Source: Eutreptiella sp. 'Long Island Sound 2002'
Lineage: Eukaryota > Euglenozoa > Euglenophyceae > Eutreptiales > Eutreptiaceae
Reading direction: 5' to 3'
NCBI GenBank assembly: GCA_964036045.1
Contig: OZ038382.1
Location: forward strand, 138,644,961 to 138,708,960
DNA length: 64,000 nt
Below are positions 31,301 through 42,620 of this stretch, piece by piece. Position 1 is the first letter of the stretch. Every line of letters begins with the position of its first letter. The notes beneath the pieces were generated by a model that was not told where the DNA came from, did no database searches, and was given only the letters and a program-made list of their open reading frames with translations. The translations under genes were made by a program, and so were the position numbers.

Positions 31301-31804
31301 AGAGAGGACGGCTGTAGAGGATTGCAGGCGCTCGCAGAGAGTTGGGGTGCGTCGCAGCGGTGAATAGAGCGTTGTCGGGGTTACAGGGTATGTGCAGCAT
31401 TGTGGGAAGTCGCAGACGGTGACCGGGATTCGTTTGGGGACTGGTGGAGGATCATCCCCGCCTCCCTTGCGCCCCGGGGAAACCCAAAGGTCCCAAATTA
31501 ATACAGTCTAGACACCCACTGTATAACGAGTCTCATGGGACATCGAGCACAACACAAACGGAGGGGTCATCCTTTGAACTTTGCTGAACTCCGCTGAAAA
31601 TACTCCAAATCGTGAAGTCCTGACATCTTCGGGCCAAGAGGAAAATATGCACAACATGCAGCTCTGATGTCATCATCACATATGCAGTTCACACCCAAAC
31701 CCTTGGCTTCTCGCGCGTCAACACATTTGGCACCAAATTTAAAATAGGATCCAAATTCAGGCGGCTAGGACAAATACAGTGCCTTGGACAAGGGCGTTTC
31801 TTCA

Positions 31805-31832
31805 ACAGAGGAGGAGGAGGAGGAGGAGAGGG
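31805..31832 (+). repeat. (GGA)n microsatellite
   Basis: A short AGG/GGA triplet tract, intronic to the minus-strand gene model. Confidence 0.85.
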
Positions 31833-32157
31833 AGCTGTGACTCGGTCACGAGGCCAAAGGAGCTGCACTGTTTGCAGGTACCAAATCCATCTCCTGTATA
31901 TTCCACCTCAGAGATGAAGCTGGCTGAGGGCAGTTGTGTTAAAGGACGCACCGGAGGCAGACTGGCGATGACCATCCCCCACTCAGCAATGACACGGATC
32001 CCACATGGCGAATCAGGGCGTCTGTGGCTTTGGAGCATGGTCAGACAGCATACAGGGCCATAAGCTGCAGCGCATGCTTGCTTGACTCAGAGGGCACTGC
32101 GGGCCTGCGTGCGGGCAGCCAGTGCCGTGCCCTGTGGGGTATAGGGCCTATACACAC

Positions 32158-32261
32158 CTCAGAATTGCACTCAACTTCTGGTCGACGTAGTCTTCCCTCA
32201 GAACCGCCACCATCTCGTCATTTTCAGTCACCATCGTCTCCAACTTTTGCTTCAGGTCCTT
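32158..32261 (-). CDS. Coiled-coil gene, exon (104 nt)
   Basis: Minus strand. The acceptor CGCCTGTGCAG and the donor GTGTGTA flank KDLKQKLETMVTENDEMVAV and LREDYVDQKLSAIL. It starts in phase 0, matching the end of the exon at 33200-33400, and ends two bases into a codon, matching the exon at 30565-30685. Charged and helical, continuing the coiled coil. Confidence 0.65.
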
Positions 32262-32389
32262 CTGCACAGGCGTAAGGGCTCATGGGCACTCCTATGCAGT
32301 CCCCAGGCCTGATCCCGCTGCAGACACAAGTCTTTCATCTTGACCAATACCTACCCCCCCCCCTCGCTCCTGGCAGCACATGGGATCCA

Positions 32390-32720
32390 ATTCAGGAGTG
32401 GGGACCGGACCACTGAAGACAGGCGAAAACAGGGGGATTGGTCACCCGGGACAGTGAATTTCAGGGCAAACGGGTGCAGGCGAGGGATTACATCGGGCAG
32501 TGCTTTCAAGGTCCCTGGGAAGAGGGACACATCAGGCATTCGTTCACTTGGTACTGAGGTCGGCAGACGCTGGATGGCCATCCCGTAATTATACCCTTGG
32601 ACATTGATGTGCAGGTGAATCGCAACCCCGGAGGTTTCAGTGGCACGCCATGAAGTAAAACCTATACGCACGTGAATGGTGGCTTCAATATCAATGACGG
32701 CAGACCACGGCACACACAGC
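32390..32720 (-). CDS. Possible exon of unknown minus-strand gene
   Basis: An open minus-strand frame with protein-like text (GFTSWRATETSGVAIHLHIN, then FPGTLKALPDVIPRLHPFAL). The composition is globular rather than coiled coil. A weak acceptor (CGTGCGTATAG near 32660) and a possible donor GTGACC near 32448 are present. It lies between two well-supported coiled-coil exons, whose phases join without it. It could be an alternative exon, part of a nested gene, or chance. Confidence 0.3.
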
Positions 32721-33199
32721 ATGCAGACTGGCCAGCACGTAAGCCCCATTGTGGAGTTCCCAGCAGGCGCCTACATTGCGTATCTCGTGTTGCTGCTGAC
32801 ATACACAGCAAATGGGTCGTAAGAAGAGCAGGGCAAGACAAAGGCAAGGTGAGTGGAGATGGAGATGAGGATGAGGAGATTGTAAGTGCCGAGGAGTGGA
32901 ACTACAAAAAAAGCCGAAGAAATCTCAGAAACCGCAACCAAAGATCCAGAAAAAAAACTCAGCTGACAGTGCTTGTATAGCCCTTTGGATGTGGCTTCGG
33001 CAGGATTGTGCATCGCAGAGGCTTGCACCCGAAAAGCCACTGACGGGGCCAAGTGACACGTCCTGCCCGATAGCGGCCTTCCGAGTCAATAGCTGTCGCC
33101 TAAAACACACGCCTTTGCGTTTCTTCACAGCCCTGCGCAACCCTAAAACGATCCCATGCGCCTGGATGTGCATCCCTTGGAACAGAGCTCGGCACGGAC

Positions 33200-33400
33200 C
33201 TCGCGGCGCGCGAGCTTCTCAGCCTCCAGGGTAGCCTCACGATATCGGACCAGTGTCTCGTCGTGCTCCTTTTTCAGGGTCAAAAGCTGAGCGTCCGCGC
33301 ACTGAACTTTGATGTGCAGCGCCTCTGCTCTGTCCACAGCGCTCTGCAGCAGTTTGGCGTTGACGCTGCCCAAACGCACCTGCTTCTTGAGGTCCAACAC
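33200..33400 (-). CDS. Coiled-coil gene, exon (201 nt)
   Basis: Minus strand, 67 codons, phase 0 at both ends, after CATTCGAAG and before a weak GTCCGT donor. The translation is a clear coiled coil (VLDLKKQVRLGSVNAKLLQS, then LKKEHDETLVRYREATLEAE, ending KLARRE). It continues directly from the 1484-nt exon, which ends in phase 0 with ANALMKE. Confidence 0.6.
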
Positions 33401-33592
33401 CTTCGAATGAGGTGTGGGGCAGAAGCCTGCGATCGTGACTGGGCGCAGGCCCTCGACAAGCAAAGGCTCTTGGAGACCGATTGCCGGTGTGCGCACCGCG
33501 TTGCAGCCCTTTGCTGCCACTGGAATGGCAGAGGCACACAGTCCCGTGGTGCGGCACACACAAAGGGGCAGTTCCACCGACGTAGGCTCCTT

Positions 33593-33627
33593 CTGCCTCT
33601 GCCTCTGCCTCTGCCTCTGCCTCTGCC
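33593..33627 (+). repeat. (CTGCCT)n hexanucleotide repeat
   Basis: Six units of CTCTGC/CTGCCT. A related tract in opposite orientation (AGGCACAGGCAGAGGC) lies at about 34098-34142, 0.5 kb away in the same presumed intron. Confidence 0.9.
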
Positions 33628-34097
33628 AGTGCCTGCCGGGGCGACTAGTGAGGTCCTCCGGGTCAAACGCCCCCAGAGTTGGGATGTTGCTGGCCATCTG
33701 GAGTGTCCATTGCACGGCACATGGTCCGAGGTGTCTTGGAGCGTTGGGGTCTCAAGTTCAGGTTCTGTTATCTGCGTCGCCTGCGTCTTTTACTTGTCGG
33801 TCAATGGGTCTATCACATGCGTCTCAATGCACCTACAGCGGCCTCGAATTCAAGAGAATTTTGTACAGACTCCAATGTAGACTTCAAATGAACCAGCAGC
33901 AAATAATGCAGTCTACTCGATGGCTTAATGAATGATGGAGAATCCGGTGTGACTTGCTACCAAACCCAAAATGCGTAAAATCTCTCAGCACGGGTATGGG
34001 GCGGAGGTTATCTCCCTGACATCCCCCAGAAAGGTGCACACCCTTGGCGTATGCCCGATTCTGAACAGCACCGGCAGATTCACAGGGACAGGGGCGC

Positions 34098-34142
34098 CGA
34101 CGGAGTCATAGGCACAGGCAGAGGCACAGGCACAGGCAGAGG
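34098..34142 (+). repeat. GGCACA/GGCAGA hexanucleotide repeat
   Basis: About seven alternating hexamers, the reverse-complement type of the tract at 33593-33627. The two could pair as a hairpin of about 0.5 kb. Confidence 0.85.
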
Positions 34143-34686
34143 CGGTCTCCCTTTCCCGGGGCCCCCTTCCGTCAACGACCATCGACACACATGAAACACA
34201 CGTGAAGGGGGGGTCTGAGGGGGTAGCGTCAGGGGTACCATCAGTGAGCCCCCCAATCGTCCCACTCTCCACAGTGCTCTGCAAGGCCGTTACAGTCCGC
34301 GTTCTGAAAACGACACCCCCTCTCCATCCCGTGATTCTACGGAGGGCGGAGCGAAACCACTACAGACCCCTGATTCTAAGAGTTTCATGGCCCAGTGCGA
34401 TGGAGTCACCCCCAAATGTCATACCCATTGCGTTGTAGAGCATCGTTGTGCTCCTCTTTCCGCCAAAACCGGACGGTACCGGAAAAAGGTTTGCCAATAT
34501 TCAGAGCAGCCGTCGTCCGGTTGGGTCACGGCAGCCCACGTCTCGTTCGGTCGCGGGAGGTCGGGCCAAGTCGGCTCACCTCAGGTCACGTCAGGTCAGG
34601 TCCGCCGGTCCGCCATTGCGGTTTGGCATAGGGTTTGTGCGCCACGACACCCACGCCCTCTTCCACCCGCTGTGCACGCCCCATAC

Positions 34687-36170
34687 CTCCTTCATGAGGG
34701 CGTTGGCCCGCTCGTTGCTCTCCTTCCATTTCCTCTCCGCAAAGTGCATGCGCTTTTCCCGCATGCACTGCCTCTGTCTGGCCGCCTCCTGCCGATGCGG
34801 ATGCCCCTTGTCTCCGCCGTCCGCCGCCCCCATCGGGCTCTCGGGGGGCTCCGGCGCTGCGGAGCTGCTCTGCAGGGCCTCCACCAGCTCCTGATTGTCC
34901 CGCTGGAGCCCATGCAGCTCCTTCTGCAGCTCCCGCAGCTGCTTCTCGTACACCTCCACCACCGGCGCACAGATTTGGGCCCCCTCCCACACGTCCGCTC
35001 GCTCGCGGTGGCTCTCTAAAATCTTCTGCCGCTCCCGCTCCGCTGCTGCCAGCGCCTGCTCCAGTTGCTGAGAATGCTCTGCCCAGCGCTTGCAGTGGGC
35101 ACACGCGGGGGAAGCCCGAGCGGCTTCTGGTCCCCCGACCGGGTCGAGGGCCCCGTGCGGTGGGGTGCGCACTGAGGGCGGCGGTTCGAGTGACACAGGG
35201 CGGGGCTCAGGCTCACTGCCGCCCAGTGCCTGCAACTGCCGCTCTAAATGCTGCACGACCTGCCGTTGATGCTCCATGCGCCGCGCGCGCTCCCGGTCTT
35301 GGTCGCTGGTTCCCCAGGACACGCGCACAATGTCTGAGACTGACGGCCCCGGCTGCGGCCGCTGGGGCCCGTCCCGCTCGCCGTCCTCCCGGCGGTACGC
35401 AGCCCCGACCTCCGCAGCCACCGGCCCTGGCACCCCCGCGCTCGGCGCGCCGCCTTCCCAGCAGCCCGTGTCCGTGCGCGCGACGTCCGGCGGCGCCGCC
35501 GGGCCTGACTCCCGCCGGCCCGTCGCGGCAATGGCGCTCGCTGCCCCCGCGGCGAAGTCAACGAGGCTGCGGTCCATGTGCCATAGGGCCGCGTCCAGTG
35601 CCTGGGAGCTCTGAGCGACGGGGGGCTGATGAGACGCCCCTCCGTCGGAGCCTTTGCGTGAGGGCTGAGGGGCAGAGAACCGGCCAGGCAAGATCCCGCC
35701 CGCCTTCTGCAGCGCATGGCCCGACCGCCCCCTGACGGAGCCCTTGCGGTGGCTGCGGTGCGGCGCGGAGGCGTCCAGGACCGGGACCGCCCCTCCGGCG
35801 TTTCTGACGGTTGGCGCGATGAGGGGGGCGTCCACACCGCCGGACGGGGCGTGTGCACCGGCGGTGGCGGACCGGGACCGGCGCGCCGCGGTGCCGACGG
35901 GCTGCGCCGGCTTTGCACTGCCCGCCGGGCGCGGGGTGGCGGACCGGCGCCCCTTCACGCGCGGGTGCGGGAGCGGCGGCTCCTGCATTCCCGGCGTCGG
36001 CTCCGGGCCCCGCCGGTCGCGCGCCGCCTGCGAGTGCCGGAACTGGAGCTGGGGCTGCACCGCGGAAGGCGGAGGCTGAGCTACTGCATGGCCTCGAGGG
36101 GCAGACGAGCAAGGCGAGCTGTTCGGGCTCGTGGAGGGGGCAGGGGCTGTGCCTGGGGCGGGGGACATTC
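34687..36170 (-). CDS. Coiled-coil gene, large exon (1484 nt)
   Basis: Minus strand. A strong acceptor (CCTCTCTGTCACCCGCAG) precedes 36170, and the donor GTATGG follows ATGAAGGAG at 34687. The first two thirds are Pro/Ser/Arg/Ala-rich and probably disordered. The last third has a possible metal or Cys pair (CAHCKRWAEH) and a long coiled coil (QLEQALAAAERERQKILESH, then EKQLRELQKELHGLQRDNQE). The exon starts after one base of a codon and ends in phase 0. I cannot name the protein. Long coiled coils of this type are common in cytoskeletal, centrosomal or flagellar proteins, but no signature supports a choice. The overlapping plus-strand frames are shadows. Confidence 0.65.
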
Positions 36171-37180
36171 CTGCGGGTGACAGAGAGGGGCTGGGACATG
36201 GGAAGGACTCCTCAGGCGACATGCGCACATGCGTTCAAGACCATGCACCGGAGGGGGTGAGGTGTGCGTGGAGGACAATCGCAGCGACGTTGGGGAGGAG
36301 GCCACGGGGCAAGATGTGCGGCACAACAGTGAGTGTGTGGGGGGGCGGGGTGGGGGGGGTTCCTAACAAGGTTGGGGTGCTGTGTAGCACCACTGGTGTC
36401 CAGTGTAAGGTCTTTCGTATGACGTGCTTGTTGACCGAGGGCAGTTCTGGGGGTTCACAGTGTGCCAGCGTCAGCAGTGTGTGGGTGTGTGCATGGGTGG
36501 GCTGAGATTGTTTCCCTGTTCTTGATGCCTTGTGCATTAGTCCCCATCATTCCAAGGCTGCTGACCCCCCCTGTGTGACATTCCGTTGGGCTGCTGTTTC
36601 TTTACGGGGCCCTGGACAGTCACCCGTTCTTCCCTTCGCATGCTGCCTCGGGTCGTTACGTTTCCACGGCCACTGCGGACTGTGCTCCTGCTGGTGTCGT
36701 TTCCGCGTTCGCGGTGCCCAGTGGTTGGTGTACCAGGGCTGTGTTGGTTGCGGCAGGTGCCGTTTGTGCGTTAGAGGTGCCCAGTAATTGGCATAACGAG
36801 GTTGTGCTGGTTGTTGCGGGGGTCGTTTGACTATTTTTGCTGCCCAGGCACCTCCGTCCTCCGGTCATCCATCACCTACCTTGCCGCGTTCCGTGTGTGT
36901 GAGGCCCAGGTGCCCCGCTCCTCCGCGCATTTTACCGGCCGTCCACCCCCTGCGCTCCACCACTCCGCAGGTCGCACGTGCGCATGGCGCGCTCCTTGCT
37001 GGTCGGGGGTAGCATGCGCTTCGCAGGTGGCGTGCGCTCCGTTATGGTTAACGCGGGTGGCGTGTGCATCTGCGTGGTTTCTGTGGTGATTTATGCTGCA
37101 CGGTGGCCACACCGTCAACCTTGGTTCTGCCCGGTTTTTTCGGTGGTTCCTTCCCTTTCTTTGCCCACCACTCCTTTCCA
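36171..37180. other. Presumed intron or intergenic sequence
   Basis: No convincing exon on either strand. Open frames in this GC-rich stretch are compositional. The upstream exon that should end one base into a codon to feed the exon at 34687-36170 was not found here. Confidence 0.4.
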
Positions 37181-37189
37181 CAGTGCGTC

Positions 37190-37390
37190 TCAGGGGCCCC
37201 AGTGGTGGCCCACTGGGTGCTGGGTCCCCTGGGCGCAGGCGAAGAGCAATATCGCGCTGCAGGGGCCCAAGGGTTGGCCCTCTGGGTGCCCGATCCCCTG
37301 CGCGCACTGACACTCCCACAAGACGCTTCAGGGGCCCCAGTGGTGGTCCACTGGGTGCTGGCTCCCCTGGGCGTTGGCAACCCCCCTTGG
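37190..37390 (+). repeat. Three imperfect copies of a 66-70 bp repeat
   Basis: CAGGGGCCC.AG.GGTGGCCC, then TGGGTGC, then CCCCTG occurs at about 37192, 37258 and 37328. Frames on both strands translate it to Gly/Pro-rich repeats (for example GPPLGPL on minus). No function suggested. Confidence 0.75.
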
Positions 37391-37849
37391 GGCCACACAG
37401 TCTCGTCGATGACAGCAGTCCCTGTTGTGTGATGTGGCAATGCAGGGGCACACTGGGTGGGGTGGGGGGGACACTGGGTGGGTGTCTGGTGCTTGTGTTG
37501 GGTGTGGTTTGGGGTTCCCTGGTCGTTCCCTGCCCTCTCACGGCCAGTCTGCCCCTGGTGGGCTCCTCCTCGTATCGCGCAAACAGCCCATCTGGGCTGC
37601 GGGAGACACCCCCCACCTGATGCCGGTTGAGCAAGGGTTGCCCCTGCACCCGGTAGCGATGGTGCTGGCTGGCCAGGCCCTCCCCTGTGTTGTCACTGCC
37701 CCCCATGTGCATGCTCTCCCATCCTCCACTTTTTGGTTCTCTGTTCCCGATACCCTTGCTGCCACCCTTGCCTCGCTGCCCTTCTCTTCCTCGTCCGCTG
37801 CACTCTCCCTTGTCCCTCCCAGAGACGAGGTTATAGCTGTGCGTGTATG

Positions 37850-38600
37850 GTTGCACACGGCTACTTTCTTCGGCGATGCACAGTTGCGCACGGCTGGATG
37901 GGAAGGTGACACACGGTTGCGCACAGTTGATCGGCTCTCTATATCACAGCTCTTTTATAAAACGTGGTGCGGGCGGAAATTATGCTTAAGAGCACAATGT
38001 ATTGTAAAAGCCCCCCCTGGGTCAATTCCGGGCCAACTAAAAATAGGTTGGCGCCCCACCAGGCCAAGCACCAAGAACTACAAGTCCTTCAGTGTCTCCA
38101 CCAACAAGCGGAAATATCCTGGCAGAATATTTATTTGTTCCATGTCCTCCGGCATCAAGAGCGTCAATGATTGCAGTGTATCCCGCCCATCACGCCGCAG
38201 ACAGGTGGCTACTCCTTTCTAATAAGCTTACCACACTACCCAGTGGCCAGGCAGCCTCCAACTTGCACGACCCACAGTAGCACCAAATACCCATACTCTG
38301 TTACCATAGTTGCTGTTGAAATATATCCACCTGGTGCTGCATGCTTGCCCCTCCGCAGTGGGGTCCTTGATGGAGCTTGGGTGTGCTTCTCGGTTGGTTT
38401 TGTGCAACACCTTTCGTTGGCCAAAATAGAGAAGACGATAAGGAATCCCCACACGTCTGATGTCGCACCAATGAAAAAACTGGGCGCACGGTTGCGCACG
38501 GCTAGATCCAAGGGTAGTGCACGGTTGCAAACGGCTAGATGTGAAGATGGTGCACGATTGCGCACAGCGAGGCCCAACCCTAACGCACGGCTATAACCAC
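37850..38600 (+). repeat. Dispersed GCACGGTTGCGCACGGCT motif clusters
   Basis: A motif of about 18 bases related to GCACGGTTGCGCACGGCTAG occurs three times at 37851-37945 and about five times at 38485-38600, 0.6 kb apart. The two clusters flank a lower-GC segment and may be ends of a small mobile element. I see no inverted termini. Confidence 0.5.
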
Positions 38601-39944
38601 GTGCATGGTCCCTCTTGGTGTGGCTCCCGCGTCCTATGTTGTTGTGTTGCTCTTCCGCCTTTCCGTTGGTGCTCCTAGGTGGCACCTGTGCGCTCCTGCT
38701 CCTGCCCAATTCCCTCCCCCCCCCCCAAGGGGGGATTTCGCATCTCCGCACGACATTGATTGTCCCGCATGCGGTGGGCTGGGCACGGCCCTGCTGCCAC
38801 CCACCGCCCTACGCACAGGGTAAAGCCCCCGGCCTTGTGGAGTCGTGGGCACATTGTGGAGGGAGGGGGGGGCATGGGTGCCGATGGCGCGTTCGGCATC
38901 CGCCGCGTTTGGTGTTGTTGTGTTTGCTCTTCATTGTCCCCCTGTGTGTCGCCTTGTGTCCTGCTGGGGCTCCCTATGTCCCGCTGGTGCTCCCTATGTC
39001 CTACTAGGGCTTGTCTCACCATTGCGTATGAGGCAGCCTTGTTCCCAGTTGGTTGTCTGTGTGCGTGCCTCCCAACCTGGTGCACCTTTCCCTTTTGTTG
39101 GCGCACTCACTACCGCCAGTGTGCGTTGTGGGAGGGTATGTAGCTCGCTTCCTCCCGTGGTGGCCGTTGGCTTGCCCCACTGTCGTTTGGGTGACGGTAG
39201 GGGCACCCGGCGCTTCCACACATGGCTCCAAATTGGCAAAATAGCGGGTTGCTGGTGCTTGTTGGCGTTGTGTTGTGGTGGGTGTCATGTGTTGTTGTTC
39301 TTGTGTGCTCTGGAATGCTGAGGGGCTCCCCATTGGAGGACGTCACTCCGTGCTGTCCAAGTCTCAGAGCTAGGGACCTGTGTGAGTCCACCCCTTGGAT
39401 GGCCGAGTGCAATGACCACCGATGGTCTGGACGCTGTATCTCATAAGCGTGCCAGGGCCCTGCACCAGGCCCCGGTGTCAGAACTTAGCTACTCGGGGTC
39501 AATACATGTTTTAGGTCGCTGCCCAATGGTCAACCGTGTGCCAGCTGCCAACCCCCCGCAGGGGTGACTCCCTTAGTTCGGTTTGGGCTGCCTTCTCCTC
39601 CAGTGTGGTCGGGGTGGTTCTGGCTCCCGGGACTGCCTCAAGGAATCATCCCTTCTGTGTTGTGTGTGGGTGTGGCCATGATTGTTGCGTGTGTGGTGGG
39701 TGCGGTGTTGGTGTTCGGGTGTTGGGTTGCGGGCCTCTGGTGGTGCCCTCCGCGCGTGCCTTGTTTGTTGGCAGCGGGTGCCGTGTGTGTGTGGGTTGCG
39801 CGCTTGGTGGGTTTGGTGCCCGCCTTGGGCGTCGGGTGTTGGGTTGGTGCTGTTGTTCATAGTGAGTGTGGTGGCAGCCCGCCACTGTTGCTGCGGGGTG
39901 CTGCTGTGCTTTGCTACATTGCACTGTGTGCTGTGCTGCGCTGT

Positions 39945-40935
39945 TCCGTTGCGCGCCTCTATGAGCTCTGTGTGCCTGGTCGTTGTGCTGCTCTGCACTG
40001 CTCTGCCTTGCTGCGCTGCGATGCCTGCTGCGCTGCGCTGCGCTGTTCCGTTGCGCGCTTCTGTTGGCTGTGTGTGCATGGGCGTTGCGCCGCTTTGCGC
40101 TGCTCTGCCATGCTGTGTTGTGATGCCTGTTGCACTGCGCTGTTCTGTTGCGCGCCTCTGTCGGCTCTATGTGCCTGGGCATTGTGGGCTGCTCTGTCCT
40201 GCTGTGCCTTGCTGTGCTGCATTGTGTGCTGCGCTGCGCTATTCCTCTACACACCTATGTCGGCTCTGTGTGCCTGGGCGTTGCGCTGCTCTGTGCTGCA
40301 CATGCTGCGCTGCGATGTGTGCTGTGTTGCGTCGTTCCGTTGCGCACCTCTGTTGGCTATGTGTGCCTGGGCGTTGCGCTGCTCTGTGATGCTCTGCTTT
40401 GCTGGGCTGCAATGTGTACTGCGCTGCGCTGTTCCGTTGCGTGCCTCTATCCTCTCTGTGTGCCTGGGCTTTGTGCTGCTCTGCGCTGCTTTGCCTAGCT
40501 GTGCTGTGATGTGTGCTGCGCTGCGCTGTTCTGTTGCGCGCCTCTGTCAGCTCTGTGTGCTTGGGTGTCGCACAGCTTCTGCGCTGCTGTGCATTGCTGC
40601 GCTGCGATGTGTGCTGCGCTGCGCTGTTCTGCTTCGCACCTTTATCAGCTCTGTGTGCCTGGGCGCTGTGCCGCTCTGCGCTGCTCTACCTTGCTGCGCT
40701 GCATTGTGCACTGTGTTGCGCTGTTCCTCTGTGCGCCTCTGTCGGCTCTGTGTGCCTGGGCGTTGCACTGCTCTGTGCTGCTCTGCCATGCTGCACTGCG
40801 GAGTGTGCTGCGTTGCGCTGTTCCGTTGCCTCTGTTGGCCCGGTGTGTCTGGGCGTTGTGCTGCTCTGCACTGCTCCGCTCTGGCCTTTGTGCTTCTGCA
40901 TTGTGTGCTGCGCTGCGCTGTTCCTCTGCGCACCG
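39945..40935 (+). repeat. 97-bp satellite array, forward arm
   Basis: About ten copies of a unit of 93-102 bases, each containing GCTCTGTGTGCCTGGGCGTT and later GCGCTGTTCCGTTGCGCGCC. Unit starts read at 39965, 40067, 40164, 40263, 40356, 40453, 40550, 40648, 40745 and 40838. Few stop codons occur in it, so very long Ala/Leu/Cys-rich frames appear on both strands; these are not genes. The array ends at a turning point near 40935 and continues in reverse orientation. Confidence 0.92.
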
Positions 40936-40939
40936 CGCA

Positions 40940-41425
40940 GGCAAACAGAGCCGACAGAGGCGGGCAGCGGAACAGCGCAGCACAGCACATATCACAGCAC
41001 AGCCAGGCGCAGCAGCGCAGAGCAGCGCAACGCCCAGGCACACAGAGCCCACAGAGGCACACAACAGAACAGCACAGCGCAGCAGGCATCGCAGCACAGC
41101 AAGGCAGAGCAGCGCAAAGCCGTGCAATGCTCAGACGCACAGAGTCAACAGAGGCGCGCAACGGAACAGCACAGCACAGCACATATCACAGCACAGCCAG
41201 GCACAGCAGCACAGAGCAGCGCAACGCCCAGGCACACAGGGCCGACAGAGGCGCACAAAAGAACAGCACAGCGCAGCAGGCATCGCAGCACAGCAAGGCA
41301 GAGCAGCGCAAAGCCGCGCAAAACTCAGACGCACAGAGCCGACAGAGGCGCGCAACGGAACAGCGCAGCGCAACAGGCATCGCAGCACAGCACACATCGC
41401 AGCCAGCAAGGCAGAGCAGCCCAGC
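40940..41425 (-). repeat. 97-bp satellite array, inverted arm
   Basis: Five copies of the reverse complement of the same unit. CAGAG.C.ACAGAGGCG marks them at about 40948, 41045, 41142, 41238 and 41337. They face the forward arm head to head with almost no spacer, forming a potential hairpin with a stem of about 0.5 kb. Confidence 0.9.
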
Positions 41426-42314
41426 CCCCCCCCCCCCCTGCAGGAGCGGCGGCGAGTGTGATGTCCTCCGGCAAGCCTCACCAGTGACAGCACCTACAGA
41501 CCTGGGTCTGTGGTCTTGTGGCTCGGCCCCTTCCTCGTGCATCATGTCTGGGACTGTGCACTGCGCCTCATGTGTGTCTGACAGCATGGCGTGTTGTGGG
41601 ACCTGTGGTGGCTGCCAGTGCCTGTGGGTGAGCGCAGATACACCACTGGCCGCTTTGTGTAGGGCCTCAGTGCCGCCAGTCAGAACCATGAGTTGCCATG
41701 TTTTCGTGCAAGAGAGATTGTGTGGGAGCATGTGTCAGGGCTTCACTGCGTCTGGGTCGCCCAGGGCCAGCGGTGGCCTGTAAGTCTCCAGTCCAGCGCG
41801 GGGTGACCTGAGACCCCCTGATGACCCCCTGATAGACCTGCCGCAGTAGTACCTTTGGGAAGGCGCTTCAAGTGCTGTCAAGACTGGTTGTGGACACAGT
41901 CCCATCCCATCCCATCCGCCTCCGCATTCATATCTCTGCGAGAGTGAAGGCCAACAGGTGCCGAAAGGGGCCAAATCCTTTTTGTGTCGACCTGTCGGAC
42001 TCGTAAATAGGTTTTATGACCTTTGCCTTGGGTTTCACTGCCGCGGTCCTTTGCGTAAGAACCAGAGGCCAGGAGGGTCGGTGTATGGGACAAGAACTTC
42101 GCCCCCCCCCCCTCCCCCTAGGATTTGCTACACTGCTGCAAGCAGCTGTGCACCCCAGAACTGCACGACCTTTGCATACGAACGCGGAAGTTCACGAATG
42201 GTCCCTGGGAGGCCTGAATGGCTCAGGCACAAAGCCCGCGGCACAGAGCACAACACCGCGAGCATGCGGGTGCATGGCACATGCCTGCGGATGGAGCCGG
42301 GGACATGCCGAGAC
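41426..42314. other. No supported gene
   Basis: Mixed sequence between the satellite and a minus-strand exon. A minus-strand open segment near 41500-41690 ending before GTGAGG could be an exon, but its translation has no recognisable feature. A short ATCCC pentamer repeat lies near 41904. Confidence 0.35.
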
Positions 42315-42620
42315 TTGCCAACTCCGCGCCAGCCTCGTCGGCCTCCGCGGTATCATACCCCACGTCATCCTCTTCGATGGATGACGTCGGCCCCGACAGG
42401 AACGTTGGCAGGCCTCCCACCCCCGCATCCTCCGGCTGCACCAGCTCCGCCTCACAATCCCGAGCCAAAAGATTGCGCCGCACGTCCAACAGTGTCTCCT
42501 TTTTTGCGTCCAGCGACTGCACGCTCTGGGGCAGTGACAGGGGCACGGTGGCGTGTACATCCTTCCGGTACAACATGCCCCCCCCCGCTGTGTCTCCATT
42601 GGGCAGGGGCGTCATTGAGG
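42315..42620 (-). CDS. Probable minus-strand exon, acidic protein
   Basis: A classical acceptor (CTTTTTTGTTTCAG) ends just above 42620. The translation reads SMTPLPNGDTAGGGMLYRKD, VQSLDAKKETLLDVRRNLLA and an acidic tail (SSIEEDDVGYDTAEADE). The donor is uncertain: GTCTCG at 42314 is one option. The exon begins in the middle of a codon and so needs an upstream exon ending in phase 1. It probably belongs to the same minus-strand gene as the exons on either side, but the intron phases do not prove it. Confidence 0.5.

Noticed and set aside
39390-39470. tRNA-Leu-like start (GGATGGCCGAGTGC)
   Set aside because: An A-box-like string is present but there is no B box or cloverleaf downstream.
39945-40935. 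CRISPR-like array
   Set aside because: Units are about 97 bp and diverged throughout with no constant repeat alternating with unique spacers, and the genome is eukaryotic.
39564-41783. A 739-codon open frame on the plus strand
   Set aside because: It is the translation of the 97-bp satellite through both orientations. Long frames occur on both strands because the unit has few stops.
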